Positions 1 through 11,191 of a DNA stretch of 64,000 bases are shown here, piece by piece. The notes under the pieces were generated by a model, which was given only the letters and a program-made list of their open reading frames with translations, did not search any database and was not told the DNA's origin. How positions within the stretch are numbered: the first letter of the stretch is position 1; each line of letters starts with the position of its first letter. Source of the stretch: Prunus persica (lineage: Eukaryota; Streptophyta; Magnoliopsida; Rosales; Rosaceae). Location of the stretch: assembly GCF_000346465.2 (NCBI RefSeq), contig NC_034011.1:7532611-7596610 (forward strand). The letters run 5' to 3'. Made by a program: the position numbers and the translations under genes.

Positions 1-59
1 GAGCCACCGATAACTTTCAAACCTAATCATGTGAATAAAGTACCGATTTTATATCTAAT

Positions 60-392
60 TCATATTGGATCATCATTGAAATTAGTACTCACCACATAGA
101 AGCCATTATATGTGTCACTTATACCAAAGAAATTTATATCTGAGTACTTTACGAGGCAACCCATTATTAAAATTATAGCTCCATGACTGAGCGAGCAACA
201 TTTGGGGAGTTCTTGGCTTGCTTTACTTATACATCCTTGGCATGTGTACCACTTATCCTTCCAAATAGATCTCCAACATTGTGCTAGCCCATATACATAA
301 GTATTTTGTTCTTTGATAGATTGAATTGTTCTATTGATGACTCCAATTCGTTGACCTAAAATTGAAATTTGTTCAGATAATATTTTGTTCAA
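60..392 (-). pseudogene. DUF26/Gnk2 domain gene fragment (cysteine-rich receptor-like kinase type)
   Basis: A 110-codon open frame reads like one Gnk2/DUF26 (stress-antifungal) domain of cysteine-rich receptor-like kinases or secreted proteins. Visible marks are YGLAQC, then a Cys-rich stretch, CCSLSHG and GCLVKYSD..FFG near the end. These domains normally carry C-x8-C-x2-C; here the middle Cys is a Trp (KDKWYTC), so a structural disulfide would be lost. No signal peptide, second DUF26 or kinase domain is visible upstream, and the frame stops near the window edge. I read it as a decayed fragment. A partial gene continuing left of the window is possible, but the lost Cys argues against function. 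The family call rests on remembered motif spacing. Confidence 0.5.
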
Positions 393-1479
393 TAATTAAT
401 TTAATTTAATTTATTCATAATACCCCTTAGCTCTACTTGATTGAAACAATTATGCGCCAAAATAGAAGGTCCATTTTTTCCTAAGGTCTCTGGCTGGAAA
501 AGAGAGAATTATAAAATACTCAGAAGGATTAATGATTTTGAAAAGCACATGTTGTTTTTTCCTCGAGAAGAAGAGATAGTAATTATTGATGAAACATAAC
601 AAAGTACAAAGCACCCATAATGCAGAATATGGGTACAATATTTCCAGTGCCGAAATACAACAACATGTTTATTTGATTCGGAGAGAATTATGCCTAAACC
701 ATAATGACTTGAATCCTCGATTCAAAAGCCAGAAGCGCATGTACTTAGACTTACAATACAGCTCCACTGCTCAACGGCAAAAACGGTAAATCTGTTTTGA
801 AAGCCGAAAACTAAAAAACAAAGTCCTAAAGAGTTCTTGAGAATCATTAAACTAAAATAAATAAAGAAACAGAATCACCACTCCACATCTTCTCTGACAT
901 TCGAAGAGACTCATAACGCCATACCGGCTAAACCCCAACCCACACAATCCGACAACTCCCAATTTTGTAACTCCAAAATCTGAAGTGCAACCAAATCTTT
1001 GATTTTGTGGGCCAAAGCTGCAACTATATCATGGCGACAATGGTGTTTCAAGGTGGTGGTTTCAACAACACAAAACAAACCAGCATAGCAATTGATGCTA
1101 ATCCAACCGACATCGACGTTGCCGCCTCTGCCAAGATAGAGAGCACCACTAGCAGTTACCCAAGACCATTGTCTATCTACAAATCACAAGTTGAAATGAA
1201 CCACAAACATCTGAAGTAGATCTAAAGCTGGAGCTCCAAATCTTCAAAAAGAAAACAAACAAAAACAACTAATAAGAGGGCAAAATATCAACAATAAGCC
1301 AAAGGGGAAATAAAGCAATAAAAGGAGTTTAGAGAGGGGAAGGATTGAGAGAGGAGGGATGGGAGGAAGCAAAGCCACCCACGCCCCTTTAGGAGGTGGC
1401 AGCTTGGAAGGTTTTCCTAGGGTTTTTTCTCCTCTTTTTGGTTGAGGACTCCTCCTGTTTGGCAGGCTGATCATCTGAT
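393..1479. other. Intergenic, no gene recognised
   Basis: Short open frames occur on both strands, but none has recognisable motifs or coding-like continuity. The stretch 1250-1475 is purine-rich, which makes long pyrimidine frames on the minus strand (Pro/Leu-rich, low complexity). Nothing here supports a gene. Confidence 0.6.
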
Positions 1480-1679
1480 ACGTGATCTCCTTAGCTGAGG
1501 CCCCCTGCTCTCACGATTTTGTTTATGGGAACTCACGAGCAACTTCTCAGTGGGTCACCCATCCTGGTATTGCTCTAGCCCAAACTCCCAAATGGCCTCG
1601 TGCTAGATGGAGGTGGGTATGTACATATAAGGCACATCATCTCCTTTCCATTGGTCAATGTAGGATGGTACAATTCACA
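1480..1679 (-). mobile_element. Truncated Cassandra-like TRIM LTR with 5S rRNA-derived segment
   Basis: Read on the minus strand, the piece begins TGTGAATTG, passes GCCTTATATGTACATACCC and CTAGCACGAGGCC, and then shows a 5S rRNA-like stretch containing GGGCTAGAGCAATACCAGGATGGGTGACC at about 1530-1590. The GGATGGGTGACC core and the following GAGAAGTTGCTCG match the 3' half of plant 5S rRNA. Cassandra TRIM retrotransposons are known to carry a 5S sequence in their LTRs. The 5' half of the 5S (the box A part) is absent here: the LTR jumps from GGCCATTTGGGAG straight to TTTGGGCTAGAG. This is a deleted copy, probably a solo or partial LTR. No second LTR was found. Confidence 0.7.
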
Positions 1680-2101
1680 TTATCAAAATAGATGATCACC
1701 CGGTACACATTTAGAGTACATTGACTTGGGACACACTCCATGGCACAAAACACCTTCATGAAGAACTTTGACAATGGGAACTTAAATCTCAAGGAGAAGT
1801 AGAAGGTAAAGAATGTGATAATCCTGGCGTCTGGATTGTTCGAATCCACACGAGGCACATCGTCAGTTAAAAACGCCTCTAGCTTGACATGCACATCATT
1901 GGGTATGGCAGAAGCATATGTGGTGCACCACTTATGGAAGTGAGCCTCGGTCGTGACACGATAAAGATTAGCCACAAATATTTTCTTATACACCTTGGAA
2001 TTGCCCCACAGGTACAAGGGCACTTGCGAATTGGGTGATCGGCTCCCCTCGTTAGACGAGATGGTTGCTGAATAGCTACAAAAAGGAAAGAAAAAGTGCA
2101 A
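1655..2101 (-). pseudogene. Plant transposon-protein fragment (PF04195-like)
   Basis: A 148-codon minus frame contains a run of the type FKFPLSKFFMKVF..MECVPSQCTLNVYRVI, preceded by VYKKIFVANLYRV and followed by the stop. This arrangement (a hydrophobic LxFPL start, then xPSQxxxNxYR) is familiar from the putative gypsy-type transposon domain found in many plant repeats. The frame overlaps the Cassandra-like fragment at one end and has no partner domains (no protease, RT or integrase nearby). I read it as a relic of a larger retroelement. The family identity is from memory and moderately sure. Nothing suggests a host gene. Confidence 0.45.
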
Positions 2102-2987
2102 GTCAAATTACAAGTCAAAAATCACAATTCAAGTCTTAAAGGAGGAACCCTAACTTGTGGCGCAATAAAAAATCACAAGGAGAATGCAACATGGCCAGAG
2201 CTGGCATTGAAGGCCCTCGGCCCGAGCCGAGCCGTAACTTGCCCATTAGGTGAAGGATCATCCTAGCTTTAGAAGGAAAAAAAAAAAAGAAAATGTTATC
2301 GGCGAACAACCGGTAACCGTCACAGCAGTAGCCGCCATTCGACGAAGACTACAGGCGCCTATAATAGGAGTTGTAGCACTGTCCAGCTGCCAAACTGCAA
2401 CGAAAGTGGTAATCCAGCAACCAGGCTTGCGACGAGCACATCAGAAGAAAGAAAAAAAAAAAAAGGTAGCAGCTGTAGCCACCACCGCCAGTGGTGGCGG
2501 CAGCCTCGATCATGCGGCCATCATCCCATTGTTTTTGTTGCTCCAGCCTCCACGCCACAACGACAACTAGCGGGGCCCACTCCAGTTGGTACTCGCTGTG
2601 AGAAAAAAATTGAAGAGAAATAAAAACCCAAGCGTGACCTACCTTGGTGTGCGTGACGACTCCTCTCCTTGACAAGCAGTACACTACTCCAAGATCTCTC
2701 TCACAAGCTAGAATGTAAAGGATGATAAGTTTGCAATTTGAAGAGGAGTGAAGAGAAACCTTGCATTTATAAAGGTTAGGCATCCTAGGTCAAGGAGGAA
2801 TAACAAGCCTATTCCAATTAGTAGCCCAGCTCTACGAAGAAGTCAAAATCTTGCTCCAGTTAGGAACCCACCTCACAAAAGAAGCCCAACTCAAAGAAGA
2901 AAGCCCATATGCAGTTCTAAAGCACGAAAAATATTTCTCATCTCCTCTATGCCTCACAAGCGCTATGCAGAAGTTAGGGACATTTGT
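2102..2987. other. Repeat-like intergenic stretch, no gene recognised
   Basis: The stretch holds A-runs near 2278-2290 and 2450-2463 and GC-rich GCCGCC/GTAGCC text that makes Ala/Val-rich frames with no motif. It lies between the transposon-protein fragment and an LTR-like region, so it is probably internal sequence of the same dead retroelement. I see no domain in it. Confidence 0.5.
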
Positions 2988-3640
2988 GGAAACACATATT
3001 TCCCTGGTCAATAAGGAGATGACACATGAAAAAGGAATATTCCTTAGGTTAATTTAATTAGGGAAATTATGATTTAATTAAAAAAATTATCTTTGATTTA
3101 ATATAGGAATATCTCCCTAAATCAAGGAACAAATTTCTACCAAATCTCTTGAAGTAATTCCTATCATCTTATGGGTAAAAATAATCATAACCAAATAAGG
3201 ATTACTCTCCCAAACCTTAGTATATAAGGAGCCTATAAATACCTGGCTACACAAGGCATTCAAGGTAATTCTAAATTCCTCTCTAATTCCACAAACCCTA
3301 GAGAAATCACACACTCTCTCTCTCTCGCCGCCCCTCTCATCCCTCTCTCCTCACATAGCCACAAGCTACCACACATGGCTAAGGCCACCCGGCTCTCCCC
3401 TTAAGAGAAAACTCCATCCACTTTAGCTATTTTTGTATCTTTATCAAGATCTAATCGAACTAACTTAGGCATCAGAGGGCCTTTGGCCAACACCCCCCAA
3501 GTGTGGTCTATTTGCCCTTATCTATTTTGCAGGGATCGAGGAAGAGAGAGAAGGAAGATCGAAGATCGAGGAATCAACTCACAAATATTCCCTGTGCGGA
3601 ATTTTGCTCAGACATAGTTTAGTTGTTATTTTTTCCGCTC
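2988..3640 (+). mobile_element. LTR-like promoter region of a retrotransposon
   Basis: The region starts TGTGGAAACACA and carries a TATA-like TATATAAGGAGCCTATAAATAC at about 3221-3242. A transcribed-leader-like stretch follows with CT repeats (3312-3330), then CATCAGAGGGCCTTTGGCC...CACCCCCCAAGTGTGGTC at about 3471-3510. That last block is a common R/U5 feature of plant LTRs. A plausible end is near 3617 (GCTCAGACA), but I find no matching target duplication and no second LTR. It may be a solo LTR or a truncated element, and the boundaries are approximate. Confidence 0.4.
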
Positions 3641-4365
3641 TAGTTTCCATAGATTTCAATTATGTCTTTACATTTTAATGCACATTTTCATTCTTGTATT
3701 TCAATTCCATTTCAATTCAAGTCTTAGTTTACTCTTTGTCATTCTTATTAATCTCGTTTACTTTCAGCACTTTAATTCACACACTTGTCTTTAAATTTTT
3801 TACTTTATGTACTTTAATTTCCGTTATTGTCTTAATTGAATTTCCTTTTCACACTTTCTATTAAGTTTAATAATATTTAGTTTCAATTCCTTTTACTTTC
3901 TCTTTCAGTAATCTTCATTTCCATTCACTCTATATCACTTGGTTGCTCACATAAAGTATTAACCCTGAGATAGTGAAAGAACCTAGGCCATGAGGAGAGG
4001 TTCCTTGCTTGACCAAAAAATTGTTTGATTAGAATCAAATCTTGCATGCATTATCTACTCACATTTCATTCAAGCAAAATTCGTTGTTTGGTGCTGGCAC
4101 ACTTGCACACCCAACTAAAAAAGGAACAAAAAAGTCCTTTCCTTGGACTACCCAGCCGAAAAGAGGGAAACAACTAGTTTACAAAAGACTTAATCATTCT
4201 AGCAAGCCCATCATATGACCCTGTTTTTTCTTTGCCTCTCAAAATTCACTTTAATTCTCATTTCCACCCGAAACTCATTCTAGCATCTCACTGAACACCA
4301 TATTGTTAAGTCTATCAATAAATATGTTAAGCTTCATGGCATGGTACAAGTGAGGAGGGTAGGAT

Positions 4366-4369
<4 letters not shown>

Positions 4370-4420
<51 letters not shown>
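4370..4420. repeat. (GA)n microsatellite
   Basis: About 25 uninterrupted GA units. Confidence 0.95.
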
Positions 4421-4424
<4 letters not shown>

Positions 4425-4546
4425 GAGGAGAGGGTCCAGTAGTAGGGGCAAGATCGGGGTATGTGTTTGGTTGTGTAGTGTGAGATCAAGGTAAGGTTTG
4501 GCTTGGTAGTTCTAGGTTGTTTTTTATGTGTGTGGTTAGGAGGGAG

Positions 4547-4695
4547 ATAGAGTGAGGTGGTTAAAAGCACTAACCGTGCTCAATATCATATTGGGTATAG
4601 TTATGTTGTATTCTTGTGGGCATAGAGTGAGATGGATAAAAGCACTAATTGTGCCTAATATCATATTGGGCAGAGTTATGTTGTACTAATTTTTG
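4547..4695. repeat. Two-copy 75-bp tandem repeat
   Basis: AGTGAGGTGG at 4551 and AGTGAGATGG at 4626 start two diverged copies with the same order of words (AAAAGCACTAA, CATATTGGG, AGTTATGTTGTA). The offset is 75 bp. Confidence 0.8.
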
Positions 4696-5010
4696 TAGTT
4701 GGTTGTTAGAGAAAACTGATGGGAAAGGATGTTTGAAGTGATGGGTGCTCATAAGAGATATGACGAGACATTGGGGAGGAGAAAGATGAGTCAGGAGGCC
4801 TGTGCATTAGAAGGAGAGGAGGAGAAGGTGGAAGAGGGCCTAGGGTGAGCCCTAGTTGCTTGGTTTGTTTTTCTTTTTCAAATTTTGGTTTCTTTAGTTT
4901 TCTAAATTTGATTTAATAATATCACTTACCTTTTACAATTTTATGCATTAAAATATAGTCAAAAGATTAAATTGAATTACATAAGAATATTGTTTCACAA
5001 AAGAATACTA

Positions 5011-5270
5011 TGGATACTAGTCCCGCTCACCTAAGGACCTAAAAATGAGATCCTGTGAGCAACTATTTAATAAAAACCCAATCTAACGGCACATGTTGTT
5101 AGTATTTAAACCCTCATTCATACTCATTGTTCTACCCAAACAATTATCTATTCTAATCCACTATAAAACAAAAAATTAGGGATATAGTTCATCCCTATCC
5201 CTATCTTCCTATCCTGCCCAGCCATCTTTCTCCTCCCCCTCCTTCCCTTCGCTATCACACTTTCTCAGTC
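5011..5270 (+). repeat. Left arm of an inverted (fold-back) repeat split by the copia insertion
   Basis: The arm reads CTCACCTAAGGACCTAAAAAT, GAGCAACTATTTAATAAAAACC, ATCTAACGGCA, then a CT-rich stretch with CAGCCATCTTTCTCC. The same words occur in the same order on the minus strand at about 11650-12088. It ends about 57 bp before the copia LTR. Confidence 0.75.
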
Positions 5271-5327
5271 TTCTTAAAATTAGGGATACAATGAGCTACC
5301 TGCACATTAATGAACTTGAATGCTAAT

Positions 5328-5514
5328 TGTTAGGGAGTTACATTAGTTACCACCAAATCAATGAGATCAATTCAATATGATTTGTAACAGCTTTGAGTTA
5401 TGAGATTAATTGTAATTTACTTTGTAATTAGTATAGCTGTTACGTTAGAAATTCATGTATAAATATTGTAGTCTTGTATCCTTCTCAAATAAGTAAAGAT
5501 AAACCTTTTCTACA
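5328..5514 (+). repeat. 5' LTR of the copia element
   Basis: Starts TGTTAGGGAGTTACATTAG and ends CCTTTTCTACA. A TATA-like TATAAATATTG lies at about 5459. The sequence matches 11192-11381 along its whole length. Confidence 0.95.
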
Positions 5515-5526
5515 TGGTATCAAAGC
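5515..5526 (+). other. Primer binding site
   Basis: TGGTATCAAAGC directly abuts the 5' LTR. It is close to TGGTATCAGAGC, the complement of initiator Met-tRNA used by most plant copia elements, with one mismatch. Confidence 0.9.
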
Positions 5527-5596
5527 TTTACCCTTAGTACGATATTTGTTGTCCTTTTTCTTTTTCTCATGGTGTCCTCCTCCTTCTCTTCTTCTT

Positions 5597-6200
5597 TCAC
5601 TCTCAATATTGCTAGTCTTGTCCATCAAACTCAATGATACCAATTATCTTATCTGGGAATGACAAGTTAAGCCTTTTCTCATTGGACAGAATCTTTGACG
5701 TTTTGTTGATGGCTCCTATCCCTGTCCTACTGCCACCATTCTTGATCATGCATCCAAAACTACTAATGATACGCCTGCCACTTCCCAAAACCCTGCCTAA
5801 ATCTCTTGGTACCAAACTGATCAATCCTTGGTCAGTCAACTTTGTGCCACTATTTTGGAATTTGTTATTTGTCTGATTGTTGGTCTTGACACATCCTATG
5901 CTATTTGGGAATCTCTGGCTCAAAATTTCTCCCAGCACTTTGTTGCCAACTCTACTCAGTTAAAGATGCGCCTCATGTCACTCCCCAAAGGTTCGCAGAC
6001 CGTTTCTGAATATCTCAACCAAGGCAAACCCCTTGCTTATCAACTTGCCGCAATTCAAGACCATGTCTCTCTTACTGATTTGGTTACATATGTTCTTCTT
6101 GGATTGGGACCTGACTATACCACCCTTGTCACTGCTACACTCTTCTTTCCACCTATTATTTGCTTCCCGGTCTTCATACTCGTCTGCTTTCATTTGAAGC
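5597..6200 (+). pseudogene. copia gag remnant
   Basis: The frame shows KLNDTNYLIWE followed at once by TGA, then continues with gag-like features: YAIWESLAQNFS, QLKMRLMSLPKGSQTVSEYL and TDLVTYVLLGLGPDYTTLV. These are the conserved elements of the UBN2/retrotransposon gag family. The N-terminal part has several frame changes between 5640 and 5830. The frame breaks off near 6200, where unrelated LTR-like DNA begins, so the zinc knuckle is separated or lost. Confidence 0.85.
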
Positions 6201-6610
6201 ATAGTGTTGAGGCCCAAAAAATCCAAGGCTGGGCCTAAATATATTTCTAGCCCAATACGACACCTAACTTAGGAAGAAACCCAACTTGGATACGCAAGAG
6301 TTTGTCATATATGCTTGTACACATGCCACACCAAGCAAATAAGCAACATGTCATGCTACAACTTTAAGTGGGCCCAAGCCACGCGAATGCAAGGGGCTTG
6401 CTGAGTGTGTTGTGGTATGAATGGTTACAAGCATTCATGAAGCCCATTGATGGGCCAAGAAGTGGAAGTTTTGGGTTGCTTGGGAGCACTAAAACTTTTG
6501 CCCATTTCTTGAGCCCAAACATATGGTTAAGAATGAGAGAGGAGCAGCCCAATAGCTTAGGACAATATCCAATAGCTTGCAAACACTTGGAGAAATCCCA
6601 CATCAGCCAA

Positions 6611-6820
6611 AATATCTAGCACCTTGATCAAATAGGCTGTTTCTAGTAGCTTGAGCAAACTCACAGGCCGCTGGAAATAAAATACCAATAGTCTAGCCCA
6701 GCATCATGGAAAATATCCAGCACCTTGATCAAATAGGCTGTTTCTAGTAGCTTGAGCATACTCACAGGCCGCTGGAAACAAAATACCAATAGCCTAGCCC
6801 AGCATCATGGAAAATATCCA
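6611..6820 (+). repeat. 101-bp tandem duplication
   Basis: AATATCTAGCACCTTGATC at 6611 and AATATCCAGCACCTTGATC at 6712 begin two nearly identical units. Each includes AGGCTGTTTCTAGTAGC and CTAGCCCAGCATCATGG. Confidence 0.95.
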
Positions 6821-7293
6821 GCATCTCTGTTAAAACCAGATCGAAGCCAAACCATCAAAACCAAGCAAACCCATGTGCTGATCATCTTTTTGACTAGCAC
6901 CCTTACCCATTCTTTCATATTCAAGCTTTGGTGAGAAAACAAGAAGCCAAAGTGGGTGGCGTCGTACCCACATAGAGGAGTCCAGCAGCCTCAGGACCTT
7001 GGAACCCCAAAAACTTGAGTGCCTATGGGTTTAGGCTAGGGAAATTTCACCAAACAAGATTAAATGGAAGAAAGTGAAGAAAAAGAGGAGGGAGGCTTGA
7101 CAAAATTAAGGTTTCCAGCGCCTATAAAAGTAGGCACTTCCTACCCAGCAAAGAAACTCACCTTAGTTGTTGCAAGCCTTCCAGCAACCATGAGAACTCA
7201 TCGAAGGCAAGCATCCCCTAAGGAACACTTTAATTCCATGCTTTGTTCTCCCATCTTCTTTCTCTTTCTCTTTCTCTCAAAATCCACATCCAA

Positions 7294-7620
7294 AGAGAGC
7301 AAGCATCATCTCTCATCCCTAGAACACTTTAATTCCGAGCCCTATTCCTCCATCTCTTCCCATTTTCTCTTCTGTCAAGCAACCCAGGAGCCTGACGAAG
7401 CTTTCGTCTAGCTGTTGGAAATCTGCTAAAGCCACCCATGCTTCCATCTTCCTCATCTCTTCCCATGAACACATCCAGAGAGAGTAAGCATCACCTCTCA
7501 CCTCTGGAACCCTTCGATTTCAAGCCATGTTCTTCCATTATTTCCATTTTTCTATTATGTCAAGCCATTCAAGAGCTTGACGAAGCTTTCGTCAAGCTGT
7601 CGGAAGCTTGCTCAAGCCAC
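7294..7620 (+). repeat. Diverged duplication with 185-bp offset
   Basis: AGAGAGCAAGCATCATCTCTC (7294) and AGAGAGTAAGCATCACCTCTC (7479) start copies about 140 bp long. Both end with CTTGACGAAGCTTTCGTC-like text followed by CAAGCCAC or AAGCCACC. Confidence 0.85.
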
Positions 7621-7724
7621 TGAATCTCTTCCTTCATTCTTTCCTCTCTTTCTTCAACAAATCCTCTCAAAATTCCCTTCCCCCTTACTTCAAGCCTCTG
7701 TCGTTCTACCAATTTCAAGCTTCC

Positions 7725-10700
7725 TCATCAGCGTGGCCCCCATTTTGTTGGACCCAACCGGCCCAATTTTTATCGTCCTTCACCCACTTCTGCCAATTGG
7801 CTTTTAGGCCCTGCACCATCCTCTTGTGGGGCTAGTCAGTACTAGAACTATTAACAGTTTGGTCATATTCCGCTCAATGTCCACAAACTACGGATTTGTC
7901 GCGCACCTTTGTTGGCCTCCATGTCACTCAACCTACTGATTCCGCTTGGTACATGTACTCGGGAGCCACCAATCATATGACTCATGCCACTCCTTCCGTT
8001 TCATCTCATCCCTTTTCCGACCAAGTTGTTGTTAGTAATGGTGTTTCTCTTCCTATTACCAAGTACCATTTCTTTTTCTTCTTGGCATTTTTTTTTTCGT
8101 CTGTATGATGTTCTTCATGTTCCTTCTCTTTGTAAAAATCTTATGTCTATTGCTCAACTCACTCATGATCTTCTTGTTAGTATTATCTTTTATCCTTGGG
8201 GTTATGTTATTTGTGACTTACATTCTAGTAAAATTCTTTTTCAGGGACAATGTAAAGATGGTCTTTATCATGTCTTACCGTATTCTTCTCCATCCCATGG
8301 CTCTAAGCAAGCTCTCATCTCCATTCCCCATCCTCCATCTGGCATCATCATCTCAGACATCCCTCTGATCGTGTTCTTGGAAATCTAATTTCTCGATCCT
8401 TGTTAGGATCTCGTTTTTCTTTGTCTTTCAATAAATGTACTCTTCGTGCACTTGCAAAATCTACTCGTCTTTCCTTTTTGTCTCATGATCATTGGCACTG
8501 CTTCATTTGATTTATTACATTCTGATGTTTGGATGTTCCCTACTACACCTGTCTTTGGCTTCTGATATTATGTTATTTTTACGAATGATTATACTTATTA
8601 CACATGGCTTTTTCACATGCACCAGAAATCTGAAGTTTTCTCTCATTTCTCTAACTTTGTGACTTATGTGCAAACTCAATTTTCATCCTCCGTCAAACAA
8701 TTCCAAAGTGATGGCGGCAAAGAATTTGATAATTTGATGTTCAAGCATTTTTTTGCACATAAAGGCATTTTATATAGGTTCTCTTGCCCTCGTACCCCAC
8801 AACAAAATGTCCTTACTGAAAGAAAACATCGTCATATAGCTGACATAGGTCACTCTCCTTCAAACTGCCCAAATCCCACTCAACCTATGGGTTAAGCTCT
8901 TTGTATTGTTTTCTATTGGATCAATCATCTTCCTACTCATACTCTTCAATGGATTTCTCTATTTTTCAAACTATATGGCAAATGACCTGATTACTCTCTC
9001 CTTTGTACCTTTGGCTATGCCTGCTTTCCATACCTTAGGGATTATGTTTCTAACAAATTACAACCTTGTTCTTTAGCTTGTATTTTTGCAGATTACAATG
9101 AATATTATCATGGCTATCGATGCCTTCATCTTCTCACAAACCGTCTTTACACATCTCGGCATATTATATTTCATGAAGATTCATGTCCTTGTACTGCTGC
9201 TACCTCTTCATCACCACCAGTTCAAGAAATTGTTTTTGTTCCTATTGGGCCTACACCAATTAACTCTATCTCTGATAGGCCTTCCTCACCACTTCCCTCA
9301 GTCGGCCCAAGCCTACAACAACAGTCTTTGTCTTATGTATATTATGTTGAGACGCCTTTAGACTCTATCATCTTTGTAACCTAGTCTCATATCGCGTTGC
9401 CCAACCATATTCTGCCTACTTCTACTCCATCGAGCCCTGCTACGCATTACACAAACTCTCCACCACATTCTCCACCATCCACAGATTTGTCTCTCTCTTC
9501 TTCAATGCAGGCACGACCTCTTCCTATTGGTCGCTCCAGCCTAATTCATACACACTCTCGCTTTGCCATCTAAAAACCCAACCCAAAATTTTAGTCCAAC
9601 TTCTCTGCTCGTTATCCAATTCCACAAGCTCTCATAGCCGCGATTGAGTCCGAGATTGAACCCACTTGTTACGCACAAGGGTCTAAGTCTCCCCACTGGC
9701 GGTAGGCCATGCTAGACGAGTTCAATGCTCTACTTCGCCAATGAACATGGTTTCTTGTCCCCTCTTCTTCCCATTAAAATGCAGTCGACTGCAAATGGGT
9801 ATTCAATATCAAACGATGCTTTGATGGATCAATTAAAGCATGTCTTGTCGCCAAAGGGTTTCATCAGCAATCCGGGATCAATTATTTTCACTCTTTTAGT
9901 CCAGTGGTCAAGTCGACCACTATTTGCACCATTTTGAGCATTGCTGTTTCTTGTGGGTGTGGAATATGGCAACTTGACGTTAAAAAAGCTTTTATCCAAA
10001 GTTATCTCTCCGAGGCGGTGTTTATGCAACAACCTTCTGGCTTCGCTAATCCTCTTCGGCCCACTCATGTTTGCAAACTCCATAAGGCAATATATGGTCT
10101 CAAGCAAGCCCCCCGCGCTTGGTTTCAGAGGTTTAGCGCTTTTCAACTTCAGGTTGGTTTCATCGAAAGTCGATTTGATTCGTCTTTATTTATGTATCGT
10201 GATTGCTCGCATGTCATGATTTTACTCCTCGACGTCGATGATATTGTGCTTACGGGTAGTAATCCCTCTCAACTCTTCGCTTTTATTCATGCTCTTAGTA
10301 TTGAATTTAAGGTTAAAGATCTTGGCAGGCTTTATTACTTTCTTGGCATCGAAGTCTCACATCTCAAAGATTCTATTCACCTTACACAAAATAAATATAC
10401 ACTCAATCTTCTCTGGAAAAGTAATCTCCTAGAGTGTAAACCAGTCTCGACCCCCATGGCCTCCTAGACCTCTGCTTCTTGCACTGATGGGTCTCCCCTT
10501 ACTGATCCAACTCTATATCCCCAACTCGTGAGTGGTCTTCAATATCTCACCATAACTCACCCCGATATAGCCTATGCAGTTCAACATGTTTCTCAATTCA
10601 TGAATTCTCCTAGTGAGACACATTTGGAAGCTGTGAAACATATACTTCATTACCTCAAAGGAACTCTTGGCCATGGTTTATCCCTTTGCCATTCCAATGA

Positions 10701-11190
10701 GTCTTCTGTACTTATTGCATACTCGGATGCCGATTGGGCAAGGTGTCCAGACACTTGTCGATCAACTACAGGGTAGTGTATCTTTTTGGGACCTAATCTC
10801 ATTTCATGGAGTGCCAAGAAACAACGTACAGTGTCTCGATCTAGCGTCGAAGCCGAATACCGTGCTCTAGCTTATGCAGGGTTGATACTATTTGGATTCA
10901 AGGCCTTTTATGTGAACTTTGGTATCCTCTCCCTCGTCCAATTATTCTTAATTGTGACAATCTTTCAGCTACTTACATGGCAGCTAATCCGGTATTTCAT
11001 TCTCACACAAATTTTTTTGGTCTTGATTATCATTTTGTTCGCAAAGGCGTTGCCCCTAGAAGTCAACAAGTTCAATTTATTCCCTCTACACACCAATTGG
11101 CTGACGTTTTCGCCAAAGGTTTACCCACAAATTAGTTCAATCATCTCGTTTCCAAACTTGTCACCTCCCCGGAGTCAAGTTTGCGGGGGA
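7725..11190 (+). pseudogene. copia pol remnant (protease, integrase, RT, RNase H)
   Basis: Protease: AWYMYSGATNHMTHA near 7940, where the catalytic Asp of DSGAT is Tyr. GAG-pre-integrase: CKNLMSIAQL...DLHSSKILFQGQ...GLYHVL at 8130-8280. Integrase core: FQSDGGKEFDN...CPRTPQQN..TERKHRH at 8700-8835. [11 protein letters not shown] (9965), [18 protein letters not shown] (10075), [11 protein letters not shown] (10225) and [13 protein letters not shown]. RNase H: AYSDADWARCPDTCRSTTG, then TAG in place of the usual Tyr, then [13 protein letters not shown]. Several frameshifts separate these blocks. The RT active-site motif normally reads YVDD and here reads DVDD. The order integrase before RT identifies Ty1/copia rather than Ty3/gypsy. 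Confidence 0.9.
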
Positions 11191-11191
11191 G
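11181..11191 (+). other. Polypurine tract
   Basis: TTGCGGGGGAG lies immediately before the 3' LTR. It is a typical plus-strand priming site of copia elements. Confidence 0.85.

Larger units (their letters stand above)
3641..5010. other. Repeat-rich stretch with no gene
   Basis: From 3641 to about 4100 the DNA is T-rich, resembling the untranslated leader that follows LTRs. A (GA)n microsatellite lies at 4370-4420. Two imperfect 75-bp tandem units lie at about 4547-4695, each reading AGAGTGAGrTGG...AAAAGCACTAA...ATATCATATTGGG. No coding motif is visible. Confidence 0.6.
6200..7700 (+). mobile_element. LTR-like insertion inside the copia gag
   Basis: Gag similarity stops at about 6200 and copia-like coding resumes near 7725 (QRGPHFVGPNRPN). 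Between them the DNA starts TGTTGAGGCCC at 6205 and carries a TATA-like GCCTATAAAAGTAGGC at about 7119-7134. It contains no coding motif, as expected of a solo LTR nested in the older element. I could not find the 3' end or a target duplication, so the boundaries are approximate. Two internal duplications (101-bp and 185-bp periods) are listed separately. Confidence 0.55.

Noticed and set aside
2250..2783. Overlapping 106- and 144-codon frames on opposite strands
   Set aside because: Both are low complexity (Lys-rich or Phe-rich from A-runs), in DNA that looks like retroelement interior.
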